DNA of 39,654 nucleotides from Phycicoccus sp. Root101 (GTDB lineage Bacteria > Actinomycetota > Actinomycetes > Actinomycetales > Dermatophilaceae). Under the pieces are notes generated by a model. The model did not search any database, was not told the origin of the DNA, and saw only the letters and a program-made list of their open reading frames with translations. The DNA lies in NCBI RefSeq assembly GCF_001426245.1, contig NZ_LMCM01000006.1, forward strand, positions 59,210 to 98,863, given 5' to 3'. Positions 1-7,143 of the stretch are shown here, one piece after another (the stretch's first letter is position 1; each line of letters starts with the position of its first letter). The position numbers and the translations under genes were made by a program.

Positions 1-374
1 GTGACCGAGGCCTGGTGGGTGACGGGGACGTGGCGGGCCAGGACGGCGACCTGGTCCAGGGACAGCTCCCCGGCCTCCAACGCCACAGCTGCGTCGGTCA
101 GCTCGGTGCGTCGCCTGGCCACGGCGACGATGTCAGCGGCGTGGGCATGGGACAGGCCGGCGCGGACGACGAGGTAGTGCTCGGGTGACTTGAACCCGCC
201 CTCGCCCCAGTGCCGGTCGCGCATGACCTCGTCGATGATGTCGACGAGCTCGGCCTGCGCCCGGTTCAACCGACCCGCAACAGCAGCGGTCCGCTCCCAC
301 AACGCTTGGTTCCGCACGCCCCAGCCACCGTCCGGAACCGTGTCCGGGACGGCGGTGAGCGGGCTGACCGACAT
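1..374 (-). CDS. DUF222 / HNH endonuclease family protein, N-terminal part (runs off window)
   Basis: The reverse strand reads from ATG at 374 to the window edge without a stop, giving about 124 residues that begin MSVSPLTAVPDTVPDGGWG. The middle, with RAQAELVDIIDEVMRD, KSPEHYLVVRAGLS and LDQVAVLARHVP, is the helical pattern of DUF222. This domain (the 13E12-repeat family of mycobacteria) usually precedes a C-terminal HNH nuclease domain, which would lie outside the window. The biological role of these proteins is not established. Known M. tuberculosis 13E12 genes are DNA-damage inducible, and a LexA-like box sits right upstream here. The start is chosen because a -10 hexamer (TACGAT, 386-381) lies 6 nt before it. 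An upstream copy of the same start at 474 reads into another frame. Family call is confident; full length unknown. Confidence 0.85.
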   Translation of the reverse strand, partial: MSVSPLTAVPDTVPDGGWGVRNQALWERTAAVAGRLNRAQAELVDIIDEVMRDRHWGEGGFKSPEHYLVVRAGLSHAHAADIVAVARRRTELTDAAVALEAGELSLDQVAVLARHVPVTHQASV

Positions 375-380
375 ACCTCA

Positions 381-386
381 ATCGTA
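381..386 (-). promoter_or_regulatory. -10 element of HNH gene (TACGAT), leaderless configuration
   Basis: TACGAT on the minus strand is followed by 6 nt (TGAGGT) and the ATG at 374. Transcription should start at or next to the start codon. No convincing -35 was seen. Confidence 0.55.
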
Positions 387-397
387 CACCTGTTCGA
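382..397 (-). promoter_or_regulatory. LexA-like SOS box, proximal copy
   Basis: On the minus strand this reads TCGAACAGGTGTACGA, matching the mycobacterial/actinobacterial LexA consensus TCGAAC-RNRY-GTTYGA at all but one specified base (A instead of T in the right arm). The right arm overlaps the -10 hexamer TACGAT of the HNH gene, an ideal position for repression. Function is inferred from the match and placement. Confidence 0.75.
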
Positions 398-481
398 ATG
401 ATGCAGAAAGACTTGTCCACACCCCGAATCGCTCGAATCGTGTCCGGGACGGCGGTGAGCGGGCTGACCGACATACCTCAA

Positions 482-497
482 TCGTACACCTGTTCGA
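482..497 (-). promoter_or_regulatory. LexA-like SOS box, distal copy
   Basis: Identical to the box at 382-397 and 100 bp upstream of it, created by the tandem duplication. It overlaps the -10 copy at 486-481, which would drive the out-of-frame start at 474. Two boxes could strengthen repression, or the distal promoter could be a non-productive leftover. Confidence 0.7.
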
Positions 498-627
498 ATG
501 ATGCAGAAAGACTTGTCCACACCCCGAATCGCTCGAATTCGCTGACAGCAGAACCACATTCGTCCCACGAGCCACGCGGGACGAGCCCGACCCACGGTGG
601 CGCGCACCGCGACATACGCGTCGCACC

Positions 628-633
628 TAGACT
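628..633 (+). promoter_or_regulatory. -10 element of def (TAGACT), leaderless configuration
   Basis: TAGACT is followed by 7 nt and then the def GTG at 641, so the transcript should begin at the start codon. No Shine-Dalgarno sequence is present before the GTG, which agrees with this. Confidence 0.6.
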
Positions 634-640
634 GGTCGCC

Positions 641-1186
641 GTGTCGATCCAGAACATCCGCCTCTTCGGTGACCCCGTGCTGCGCACGGCCGCCGAACCC
701 GTCGTCGACTTCGACCGCGAGCTGCGCCAGCTGGTCAAGGACCTCACCGACACGATGATGGACGCGCCGGGCGCCGGCCTCGCGGCACCGCAGATCGGTG
801 TGGGCCTGCGCGTCTTCACCTACTGGATCGACGGCGAGCTCGGGCACCTCGTCAACCCCGACCTCGCGCTCTCCGACGAGATGCAGGACGGCGAGGAGGG
901 CTGCCTCTCGTTCCCGGGCATGAAGTTCGAGACGCCCCGCTCGCTGCGGGTGGTGGCCAAGGGCTTCAACCAGTTCGGCGAGCCCGTCCTCATCGAGGGC
1001 TCCGAGCTGATGGCGCGCTGCATCCAGCACGAGACCGACCACCTCGACGGCATCCTGTTCATCGACCGGATGGACCGCGAGCAGCGCAAGCTCGCCATGC
1101 GCGCCATCCGGGAGGCGCAGTGGTCCGGTGAGGCCGCGCCCACCGTCAAGGTCAGCCCGCACGCGACGTTCGGCAGGAGCCTGTGA
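641..1186 (+). CDS. def: Peptide deformylase
   Basis: Removes the N-formyl group from nascent proteins in the cytoplasm. The 181-residue product has all three family motifs: [10 protein letters not shown] (residues 44-53), EGCLS (86-90) and QHETDHLDG (129-137). The metal ligands would be Cys88, His130 and His134, with Glu131 as the catalytic acid/base. Length is usual for a bacterial deformylase. The GTG at 641 is chosen because the -10 TAGACT lies 7 nt upstream and the protein then begins with the expected [14 protein letters not shown] segment. An open frame extends back to 398 but shows no family similarity. The gene overlaps fmt by 4 nt (GTGA), coupling the enzyme that removes formyl groups to the one that adds them to initiator tRNA. 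Confidence 0.96.
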   Translation: MSIQNIRLFGDPVLRTAAEPVVDFDRELRQLVKDLTDTMMDAPGAGLAAPQIGVGLRVFTYWIDGELGHLVNPDLALSDEMQDGEEGCLSFPGMKFETPRSLRVVAKGFNQFGEPVLIEGSELMARCIQHETDHLDGILFIDRMDREQRKLAMRAIREAQWSGEAAPTVKVSPHATFGRSL

Positions 1187-2148
1187 GCCTGCGCCTGGTC
1201 TTCGCAGGCACCCCCGACGTGGCGGTCCCGGCCCTCGAGGCGCTCCACGCGTCGGCGCACGAGGTCGTGGCGGTGGTGACCCGTCCTGACGCCCGTGCCG
1301 GCCGAGGTCGGGGTCTCGCCCAGTCACCGGTGCGGCAGTGGGCGCAGGAACGTGGGATCGAGGTCCTCACACCGCGTCGCCCGAGCGAGGAGGACTTCCT
1401 CCAGCGGTTGCGTGAGCTCGAACCCGACGTCTGCCCGGTGGTCGCCTACGGCGCCCTGATCCCTCGCGCGGCTCTCGACATCCCGCGCCACGGCTGGGTC
1501 AACCTGCACTTCTCGCTGCTGCCCGCGTGGCGGGGCGCCGCCCCCGTGCAGCACGCCCTGATGGCCGGCGACGAGATGACCGGTGCCTCGACCTTCCTCA
1601 TCGAGGAGGGCCTGGACACCGGCCCCGTGTATGGCGTGATGACCGAACGCGTCCGTCCCACCGACACGTCGGGAGACCTCCTCGGGCGACTCGCCGACGG
1701 GGGTTCGGGGTTGCTCGTGGCCACGATGGACGGGATCGAGGACGGTTCGCTGCGGCCGGTGCCCCAAGGGGCGGAAGGCGTCTCGCTCGCGCCGAAGATC
1801 GACGTCGCGGACGCCGAGGTCCGTTGGGACCGACCGGCGATCGCCGTCGACCGGCTGGTGCGGGGCTGCACGCCGGCACCCGGGGCCTGGACCACGTTCC
1901 GGGGCGAGCGCCTCAAGCTGTCTCCCGTCACCCTGACACCGACCGGTGCGGTCGACGTGCCCGACGGCTTGGGACCCGGTGAGATCTCGGCGGGCAAGCG
2001 CGCCGTCTGGGTGGGGACGGCGACGACCCCGGTCCTCCTCGGCGAGGTCCGCCCGCACGGCAAGAAGGACATGGCTGCGCCCGACTGGGCCCGTGGCACC
2101 CGCATCGCACGAGGAGAGTGCTTCACCATGGTCCAGGCCCCGTCATGA
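1183..2148 (+). CDS. fmt: Methionyl-tRNA formyltransferase
   Basis: Transfers a formyl group from 10-formyl-tetrahydrofolate to Met-tRNAfMet, allowing formylated initiation. The 321-residue protein starts with the Rossmann segment [19 protein letters not shown]. It carries the signature [19 protein letters not shown] around residues 108-126, and the catalytic trio fits Asn107, His109 and Asp145. The C-terminal part is the usual tRNA-binding OB-like domain. The GTG start at 1183 overlaps the def stop, and the end overlaps the rsmB ATG by 4 nt (ATGA), so def-fmt-rsmB is one coupled unit. This order is common in actinobacteria, where priA often precedes def; here an HNH gene on the other strand lies upstream instead. 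Confidence 0.96.
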   Translation: MSLRLVFAGTPDVAVPALEALHASAHEVVAVVTRPDARAGRGRGLAQSPVRQWAQERGIEVLTPRRPSEEDFLQRLRELEPDVCPVVAYGALIPRAALDIPRHGWVNLHFSLLPAWRGAAPVQHALMAGDEMTGASTFLIEEGLDTGPVYGVMTERVRPTDTSGDLLGRLADGGSGLLVATMDGIEDGSLRPVPQGAEGVSLAPKIDVADAEVRWDRPAIAVDRLVRGCTPAPGAWTTFRGERLKLSPVTLTPTGAVDVPDGLGPGEISAGKRAVWVGTATTPVLLGEVRPHGKKDMAAPDWARGTRIARGECFTMVQAPS

Positions 2149-3680
2149 ACGAGTCGGGCGGCGACCGGGGCAGAGGTCAAGGCGGGCCGCGGCGCAACGC
2201 ACAGGGTCGCCAGCGACCCGAACGCGCGCACGGCGGACGTGAGCGTTCGGCACAGAAGCCCAGTGAGCGTGGCCGCACGAGCGACCCGCAACGGCTCGCC
2301 GCCTACACGGTGATGCGGGCCGTCGCAGACGGTGCCTACGCCAACCTCGAGCTCCCGAGAGTGTTGCGGGAGAAGGACATCCGTGGCCGTGACGCCGCGT
2401 TCACGACCGAGCTCGTGTATGGCGCGGTGCGCATGCTCGGCTTGTACGACCCGATCATCAGCGTTGCCGCGGCAAGGCCGATCACCAAGATCGACGAGAA
2501 CGTCGTCGACACGCTGCGCCTCGGTGCTCACCAGCTGCTCGGCATGCGCGTCCCGACGCATGCGGCCGTCGACGAGACCGTCGCCCTGGCCCGCAAGGTC
2601 AACGGTGCCGGGGCCGCCGGCTTCGTGAACGCGGTCATGCGGCGGATCAGCGAGCGCGACCTCGACCAGTGGCTGGCCGAGGTCGTCCCCGCCAACGGTG
2701 ACCTCACGGCACAGCTGTCGGTCGAGCACTCGCACCCCGAGTGGGTGGTCAAGGCGCTGCGCGCGGCCCTGCTCGGCCACGGCGCCGCGACGGCGGAGAC
2801 CATCGACGACGAGCTGAGCGCCCTGGTCACCTCGGACAACGAACCCGCCAAGGTCTCGCTCGTCGCCAGGCCCGGCCTGAGCAGCGTCGACGAGCTCGTC
2901 GACGACGGGGCCGAGGCGTCCTGGCTCTCCCCGGTGGGGGCGGTTCTGCCGGGAGGTGACCCGGGCGCCATACGCGCGGTGCGGGAGGGACGGGCCGCGG
3001 TCCAGGACGAGGGTTCGCAGCTCCTGGCGCTGGCCCTCGCAGCGGTGCCCGTCGACGGTGACGGCACCGAGCAGTGGCTGGACCTGTGCGCGGGCCCCGG
3101 TGGCAAGGCGGGGCTGCTCGCCGCGCTGGCGTTCGGGGCGGGGGCCGACCTCACCGCCAACGAGGTCAGCGAGCACCGCACCGAGCTCGTCCGCCAGACC
3201 CTGCGCCCCGCGCTGCTCCAAGCCGGCGCCCACGGCCGCACGATCGAGGTGCGGACGGGTGACGGACGGGCTTACGGCGAGGACGAGCCCGGGCGCTACC
3301 AGCGGGTCCTCGTGGACGCCCCGTGCACCGGGCTGGGCGCACTGCGCCGTCGCCCCGAGGCGCGCTGGCGCCGGACTCCCGCCGATCTCGCGGACCTCGG
3401 CAAGCTGCAGCGCGAGCTGCTCGCCTCGGCCATCGACGCCACGGCGCCCGGCGGAGTGGTCGCGTACGCGACGTGCAGCCCGCACCTGGCGGAGACCCAG
3501 TTCGTCGTGCGCGACGTCACCCGCAAGCGCGACGACATCGAGCTGCTGGACGCCCGTGACTACCTCCGCGATGCCTCCGGCGAGCCGGTCGACGTGCCCG
3601 GCGACGGACCGACCGTCCAGCTGTGGCCGCACATCCACGGCACCGACGGGATGTTCCTGGCCTTGCTGCGCAAGAAGTAG
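2145..3680 (+). CDS. rsmB: 16S rRNA (cytosine-967 C5)-methyltransferase, RsmB/Sun family
   Basis: A 511-residue SAM-dependent RNA methyltransferase. The first ~50 residues are a basic, Arg/Gly/Gln-rich tail, typical of actinobacterial members. A NusB-like helical domain follows (about 50-190, from [15 protein letters not shown] to FVNAVMRRI). The catalytic Rossmann domain has the SAM motif [12 protein letters not shown] starting at 312, motif [10 protein letters not shown] with Cys394, and motif VI YATCSPH with Cys444. In this family the motif VI cysteine attacks the base and the motif IV cysteine releases the product. The ATG at 2145 overlaps the fmt stop. An upstream in-frame ATG at 2118 lies inside fmt and is less likely. 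The specificity (C967) is taken from the family, not proven. Confidence 0.93.
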   Translation: MNESGGDRGRGQGGPRRNAQGRQRPERAHGGRERSAQKPSERGRTSDPQRLAAYTVMRAVADGAYANLELPRVLREKDIRGRDAAFTTELVYGAVRMLGLYDPIISVAAARPITKIDENVVDTLRLGAHQLLGMRVPTHAAVDETVALARKVNGAGAAGFVNAVMRRISERDLDQWLAEVVPANGDLTAQLSVEHSHPEWVVKALRAALLGHGAATAETIDDELSALVTSDNEPAKVSLVARPGLSSVDELVDDGAEASWLSPVGAVLPGGDPGAIRAVREGRAAVQDEGSQLLALALAAVPVDGDGTEQWLDLCAGPGGKAGLLAALAFGAGADLTANEVSEHRTELVRQTLRPALLQAGAHGRTIEVRTGDGRAYGEDEPGRYQRVLVDAPCTGLGALRRRPEARWRRTPADLADLGKLQRELLASAIDATAPGGVVAYATCSPHLAETQFVVRDVTRKRDDIELLDARDYLRDASGEPVDVPGDGPTVQLWPHIHGTDGMFLALLRKK

Positions 3681-3741
3681 CCAGCTCGGCAGAGCCTCTC
3701 GGGACGCTCCGGGTGGGTCGATCCGGCCTCTGGTCGCCCGT

Positions 3742-3747
3742 TAGGGT
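3742..3747 (+). promoter_or_regulatory. -10 element of rpe (TAGGGT), leaderless configuration
   Basis: TAGGGT is followed by 7 nt and the rpe GTG at 3755. No Shine-Dalgarno sequence precedes the GTG. rpe therefore has its own promoter in the 74-nt gap after rsmB. Confidence 0.6.
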
Positions 3748-3754
3748 GAGCGCC

Positions 3755-4411
3755 GTGCAGATCTCGCCCAGCATCCTGTCGGCCGACTTCGCCAACCTCG
3801 AGTCCGAGCTGGCGCGCATCGCCAACGCGGACTGGGCACACGTGGACGTCATGGACGGCCACTTCGTGCCGAACCTGACCCTCGGCCTGCCGATCGTCGA
3901 GGCCCTGGCCCGGGTGAGCCCCATCCCGCTGGACTGCCACCTCATGATCGAGGACCCCGACCGCTGGGCGCCGCAGTACGCGGAGGCGGGCGGCTCGTCG
4001 GTCACCTTCCACGTCGAGGCGGCCGCCGACCCCCGCGCGGTCGCGCGCTCCATCCGTGCCGCCGGGGCACGGTCCGGTATGGCGGTCAAGCCCGGGACGT
4101 CGTTCGCCCCCTACGAGGACCTGCTCCCGGACCTGGACATGGTGCTCGTCATGACGGTCGAGCCGGGCTTCGGCGGCCAGTCGTTCATGGCCGACCAGAT
4201 GCCCAAGGTCACCCAGGTCCGTGAGGCCGTGCGACGCCTCGGCGGCGAGGTCTGGGTGCAGGTCGATGGGGGAGTCTCCGCGGCAACCATCGAGCAGTGC
4301 GCCGAGGCCGGTGCCGACGTGTTCGTCGCCGGCTCCGCCGTGTACGGCGCCGAGGACGCTGCGGCGGCGGTGGACGAGTTGCGGGCCCTCGCCACGCGCC
4401 ACCAGCACTGA
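3755..4411 (+). CDS. rpe: Ribulose-phosphate 3-epimerase
   Basis: Interconverts ribulose 5-phosphate and xylulose 5-phosphate in the pentose phosphate pathway. The substrate is also the direct precursor used by RibB, encoded downstream, to make the riboflavin building block. The 218-residue TIM barrel begins [15 protein letters not shown] (family start), followed by [33 protein letters not shown] and VDGGVSAAT. These carry the metal-binding His/Asp residues and the phosphate-binding loop. The GTG at 3755 gives the canonical N terminus; longer in-frame starts would run into rsmB. It lies between the translation genes and the rib operon, without overlap to either. Confidence 0.96.
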   Translation: MQISPSILSADFANLESELARIANADWAHVDVMDGHFVPNLTLGLPIVEALARVSPIPLDCHLMIEDPDRWAPQYAEAGGSSVTFHVEAAADPRAVARSIRAAGARSGMAVKPGTSFAPYEDLLPDLDMVLVMTVEPGFGGQSFMADQMPKVTQVREAVRRLGGEVWVQVDGGVSAATIEQCAEAGADVFVAGSAVYGAEDAAAAVDELRALATRHQH

Positions 4412-4483
4412 CCCGGAGCCCGCACCGGCCGCGGTGAGGACCGTCACGCGGACCTGGGCTACGCGCGGACGCGACCACGCTGG

Positions 4484-4489
4484 CATACT
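4484..4489 (+). promoter_or_regulatory. -10 element of the rib operon (CATACT)
   Basis: CATACT ends 7 nt before the first base of riboswitch helix P1 (4497). Transcription starting at about 4496-4497 would begin exactly with the aptamer. No clear -35 was seen. Confidence 0.5.
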
Positions 4490-4496
4490 GGGAGCA

Positions 4497-4621
4497 CGTG
4501 CTCCGGGGTCGGTGCAATTCCGAACCGGCGGTGACAGTCCGCGACCCGGCCGCAGCCAGCGGCCGGTTGACTTGGTGGAACTCCAGGACCGACGGTGAAA
4601 GTCCGGATGGTAGGCAGCACG
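4497..4621 (+). promoter_or_regulatory. FMN riboswitch (RFN element) aptamer
   Basis: The RNA shows the RFN core: GGTCGGTGCAATTCCGAACC, then CGGCGGTGACAGTCCGCGAC, a variable helix (CCGGCCGC / GCGGCCGG), then GGAACTCC, GACCGACGGTGAAAGTCC and GGATGG. Helix P1 pairs CGTGCT (4497-4502) with AGCACG (4616-4621). It binds flavin mononucleotide and sits directly upstream of ribD, so it should repress the riboflavin operon when FMN is abundant. It occupies the first part of the 334-nt gap between rpe and ribD. Confidence 0.97.
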
Positions 4622-4745
4622 CAAGGCAGGACCCTCGGTCCTGTCCGGTGGTGACGACTCCTGTCGTCGCGCGCCGGGCACCCGTCGACCCTGCCTGCAC
4701 GTCCCCCGGAGCTCGACCGATCGGTCTCGAGCACGAGGGCAGGAC
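4622..4745 (+). promoter_or_regulatory. Riboswitch expression platform, probably controlling translation start
   Basis: After P1 come two perfect hairpins: CAGGACC-CTC-GGTCCTG (4627-4643) and GACGAC-TCCT-GTCGTC (4653-4668). An imperfect one follows near 4713-4730 (CTCGACC / GGTCTCGAG). The octamer GGCAGGAC occurs at 4625-4632 and again at 4738-4745, overlapping the ribD ribosome-binding region. CCTGCC at 4690-4695 can pair with either copy. No U-run follows any hairpin, so translational control is more likely than termination. The switching model is inferred from complementarity only. Confidence 0.6.
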
Positions 4746-5795
4746 ATGCAGCAGCACCAGGACGAGCGCGACCAGGTCCCACCGGACCGTGACGTCGCCT
4801 GGATGCGTCGTGCGCTCGAGCTCGCGGCACGTGGTCGTCGCCCCGACGCCAACCCGCGCGTCGGCTGCGTCCTCGTCTCGCCTGAGGGCGACCTCGTGGC
4901 CGAGGGCTGGCACCGCGGTGCCGGGACCCTGCACGCCGAGACCGACGCGCTGAGCCACGCGGGCGACGCGGCGAGGGGCGCGACGGCCTACGTCACCCTC
5001 GAGCCCTGCAACCACACCGGACGCACGCAGCCGTGTGCCCAGGCGCTCCTGGAGGCCGGGGTGGCCCGCGTCGTGCACGCCCAGTCCGACCCGAACCCGC
5101 GCGCCGCGGGCGGGGCCGAGGTGCTGCGCGGTCACGGCGTCGAGGTGACCAGCGGGGTGCTGGACGACGAGGCGACCGCCCTGAACCGGACCTGGACCCA
5201 CCTGGTCACGACCGGCCGGCCGTGGGTGACCTGGAAGCTCGCGTCCACGCTCGACGGGCGCAGCGCCGCGGCCGACGGCACGAGCCAGTGGATCACCGGC
5301 CCGGTCGCCCGCGACGACGTGCACACCCAGCGCTCCCGGTGCGGCGCGGTCATCGTCGGCACCGGTACGGCCCTCACCGACGACCCCCGGCTGACGGCAC
5401 GGCGTGCCGACGGTTCCCTGCACGAGCACCAGCCGCTGCGGGTCGTCGTGGGGGAGCGCGACCTGCGCCCGGACGCCCGGGTGCTGGACGACAGCGCACC
5501 GACCTGGCACCTGCGCACCCGTGACCCGAAGGAGGTCCTCGCCCGGCTCGCGGAGGCCGAGATCCACCACGTGTGGCTCGAGGGCGGGCCGACGATGGCG
5601 GCCGCGTTCCTGGCCGCGGGGGTCGTCGACGAGGTCATCGCCTACGTCGCCCCCGTGTTCCTCGGGCGCGGGCGTCCCTCCGTCGGGGACCTCGGCATCA
5701 CCACCATGGCCGACGCCCTGCGCCTCGAGCCCACCGACATCACCGTGCTCGGCACGGATGTACGAATCACCGCAGCACTGAAGGAGATCCACTGA
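4746..5795 (+). CDS. ribD: Bifunctional diaminohydroxyphosphoribosylaminopyrimidine deaminase / 5-amino-6-(5-phosphoribosylamino)uracil reductase
   Basis: Catalyses the second and third steps of the GTP branch of riboflavin synthesis. In the 349-residue protein, residues 15-150 are the deaminase domain, with the zinc-binding signature His63-Ala-Glu65 and PCNH...C (Cys88 and Cys97). Residues 160-349 are the NADPH-dependent reductase domain (WVTWKLASTLDGR, LEGGPTMAAAFL). The ATG at 4746 is preceded by GAGGG (4735-4739) at 6-nt spacing. First gene of the riboswitch-controlled operon. Its stop shares one base with the ribE start (TGATG), so translation is coupled. Confidence 0.96.
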   Translation: MQQHQDERDQVPPDRDVAWMRRALELAARGRRPDANPRVGCVLVSPEGDLVAEGWHRGAGTLHAETDALSHAGDAARGATAYVTLEPCNHTGRTQPCAQALLEAGVARVVHAQSDPNPRAAGGAEVLRGHGVEVTSGVLDDEATALNRTWTHLVTTGRPWVTWKLASTLDGRSAAADGTSQWITGPVARDDVHTQRSRCGAVIVGTGTALTDDPRLTARRADGSLHEHQPLRVVVGERDLRPDARVLDDSAPTWHLRTRDPKEVLARLAEAEIHHVWLEGGPTMAAAFLAAGVVDEVIAYVAPVFLGRGRPSVGDLGITTMADALRLEPTDITVLGTDVRITAALKEIH

Positions 5796-6436
5796 TGTTC
5801 ACCGGAATCGTCGAAGAGCTCGGCCACGTGGTCGGGCTCGATGCGGGCGAGGACTCGGCACGGCTGACGGTGCACGGGGCGGTCGTGACGACCGATGCCG
5901 TGCACGGCGCCTCCATCTCGGTCAACGGGGTCTGCCTCACCGTGGTCGAGCACGGCGACGAGGAGTTCACCGTCGACGTGATGGCCGAGACCCTGCGGCG
6001 CTCCAGCCTCGGCGCGCTCGTCCCCGGTGCACGGGTGAACCTCGAGCGGGCGATGCCTGCGAACGGACGGTTCGGCGGTCACGTGGTCCAGGGCCACGTG
6101 GACGGGACGGCCACCATCACCCACCGCACACCGGGGGACCGCTGGGAGGTCGTGGGCTTCACGCTCCCGCCGGCGCTCTCGCGCTACGTCGTCGAGAAGG
6201 GCTCGATCACCGTCGACGGGGTCAGCCTGACCGTCGCCTCGGTCGACGACACGTCGTTCACCGTCTCGCTCATCCCCACGACACTCGACCTGACCACCCT
6301 CGGCCACAAGGGCGTCGGGGACCCCGTCAACCTCGAGGTCGACGTCATCGCCAAGTACGTCGAACGGCTCATGTCCCAGCAGGGTCGTGACGCTGCCGCC
6401 GACCCGCTCGTCGTCGCACAGGAGGACCACTCATGA
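5795..6436 (+). CDS. ribE: Riboflavin synthase, alpha chain
   Basis: Dismutates two 6,7-dimethyl-8-ribityllumazine molecules into riboflavin and the aminouracil precursor. The 213-residue protein shows the family's internal duplication. The first barrel starts MFTGIVEELG and contains SVNGVCLTV; the second contains the matching TVDGVSLTV. GGHVVQGHVDGT separates them. Length is standard (about 200-215). The ATG overlaps the ribD stop by one base. The end overlaps the ribM ATG by 4 nt (ATGA). Often called ribC or ribE depending on the organism. Confidence 0.95.
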   Translation: MFTGIVEELGHVVGLDAGEDSARLTVHGAVVTTDAVHGASISVNGVCLTVVEHGDEEFTVDVMAETLRRSSLGALVPGARVNLERAMPANGRFGGHVVQGHVDGTATITHRTPGDRWEVVGFTLPPALSRYVVEKGSITVDGVSLTVASVDDTSFTVSLIPTTLDLTTLGHKGVGDPVNLEVDVIAKYVERLMSQQGRDAAADPLVVAQEDHS

Positions 6437-7143
6437 ACGTGCTCGAACGCCTCTTCGAGGCCCAGCTGACGATCGGCTCGCAGCAGATCCTCTGGCGTGA
6501 GGTCGTCGGCAACGCCTTCGGCTTCGCGTCGGCCATCGGCGGCATGCGGCGGCGCGTCTGGGCCTGGCCGGTGGGCATCGTCGGGAACGCCCTGCTGTTC
6601 ACGGTCTTCTTCGGCGTGGCCTTCTCCAACCCGCAGCACACGACGCTCTACGGCCAGGCCGGCCGCCAGGTCTTCTTCATCATCACGAGCATCTACGGCT
6701 GGCTGCTCTGGCGGCGGGTGCGCCGGGCCAACCGCGCGGACGGCACCGACCGACCGGCCATCACCCCGCGCTGGGCCACGCCCCGGGAACGCCTCGCCTA
6801 CCTCGGCTTCTGGGTGGCCGGCGTGGTCGTCCTGCAGTGGGGGTTCGCGGCCATCGGCGCCGGGTTCCCCGCGCCCCGCTGGTACTTCTGGTGCGACGCC
6901 TGGATCTTCGTCGGCTCGATCGTCGCGACCTACGCCATGGCGCGCGGGTGGAACGACTTCTGGCTCGCCTGGATCGCGGTGGACGTCGTCGGCGTGCCCC
7001 TGCTGGTGCACTCCGGGTTCTACCCGTCCGCGGTCCTGTATGCCGTGTACGGCGGCCTCGTGCTCTACGGCTTCTTCGTGTGGCTCAAGGCCTCTCGCGA
7101 GGAGATCAGTCCCGAGCGCGAGCTCGCGGGAGCTCGGGCATGA
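6433..7143 (+). CDS. ribM: PnuC-family transporter, probable riboflavin transporter RibM
   Basis: A 236-residue membrane protein with about seven to eight hydrophobic segments, including GNAFGFASAIGG, WPVGIVGNALLFTVFFGVAF, FFIITSIYGWLLWRR, LGFWVAGVVVLQWGF, WCDAWIFVGSIVATYAMAR and YAVYGGLVLYGFFVWL. The fold pattern is PnuC. Classical PnuC carries nicotinamide riboside, but members encoded inside FMN-riboswitch operons (RibM of Streptomyces davawensis, PnuX of Corynebacterium) move riboflavin. Its position between ribE and ribBA, with ATGA overlaps on both sides, supports riboflavin as substrate. The substrate is inferred from context, not from sequence. Confidence 0.82.
   Translation: MNVLERLFEAQLTIGSQQILWREVVGNAFGFASAIGGMRRRVWAWPVGIVGNALLFTVFFGVAFSNPQHTTLYGQAGRQVFFIITSIYGWLLWRRVRRANRADGTDRPAITPRWATPRERLAYLGFWVAGVVVLQWGFAAIGAGFPAPRWYFWCDAWIFVGSIVATYAMARGWNDFWLAWIAVDVVGVPLLVHSGFYPSAVLYAVYGGLVLYGFFVWLKASREEISPERELAGARA

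Larger units (their letters stand above)
339..538. repeat. Exact 100-bp tandem duplication (339-438 and 439-538)
   Basis: Bases 339-438 and 439-538 are identical over 100 bp. The match breaks at 338/438 and at 439/539. Each copy holds the LexA-like box, the -10, the ATG and the first 12 codons of the minus-strand HNH gene. Because 100 is not a multiple of three, the distal start (474) reads MSVSPLTAVPDT and then leaves the gene's frame, giving a 113-codon out-of-frame ORF that ends at 133. The proximal copy keeps the gene intact. Confidence 0.97.

Noticed and set aside
133-474. 113-codon minus-strand ORF starting at the distal duplicated ATG
   Set aside because: Only the first 12 codons match the HNH gene; the rest is a frame-shifted readthrough of the duplication and the true gene. 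Treated as a by-product of the repeat.
398-640. Upstream extension of def to an ATG at 398
   Set aside because: The extra 81 codons come from the duplicated regulatory region and resemble nothing in deformylases. The -10 at 628-633 points to GTG 641.
1446-3638. A 730-codon minus-strand open frame opposite fmt and rsmB
   Set aside because: Shadow of two well-supported plus-strand genes; no domain pattern, no start or promoter signal.
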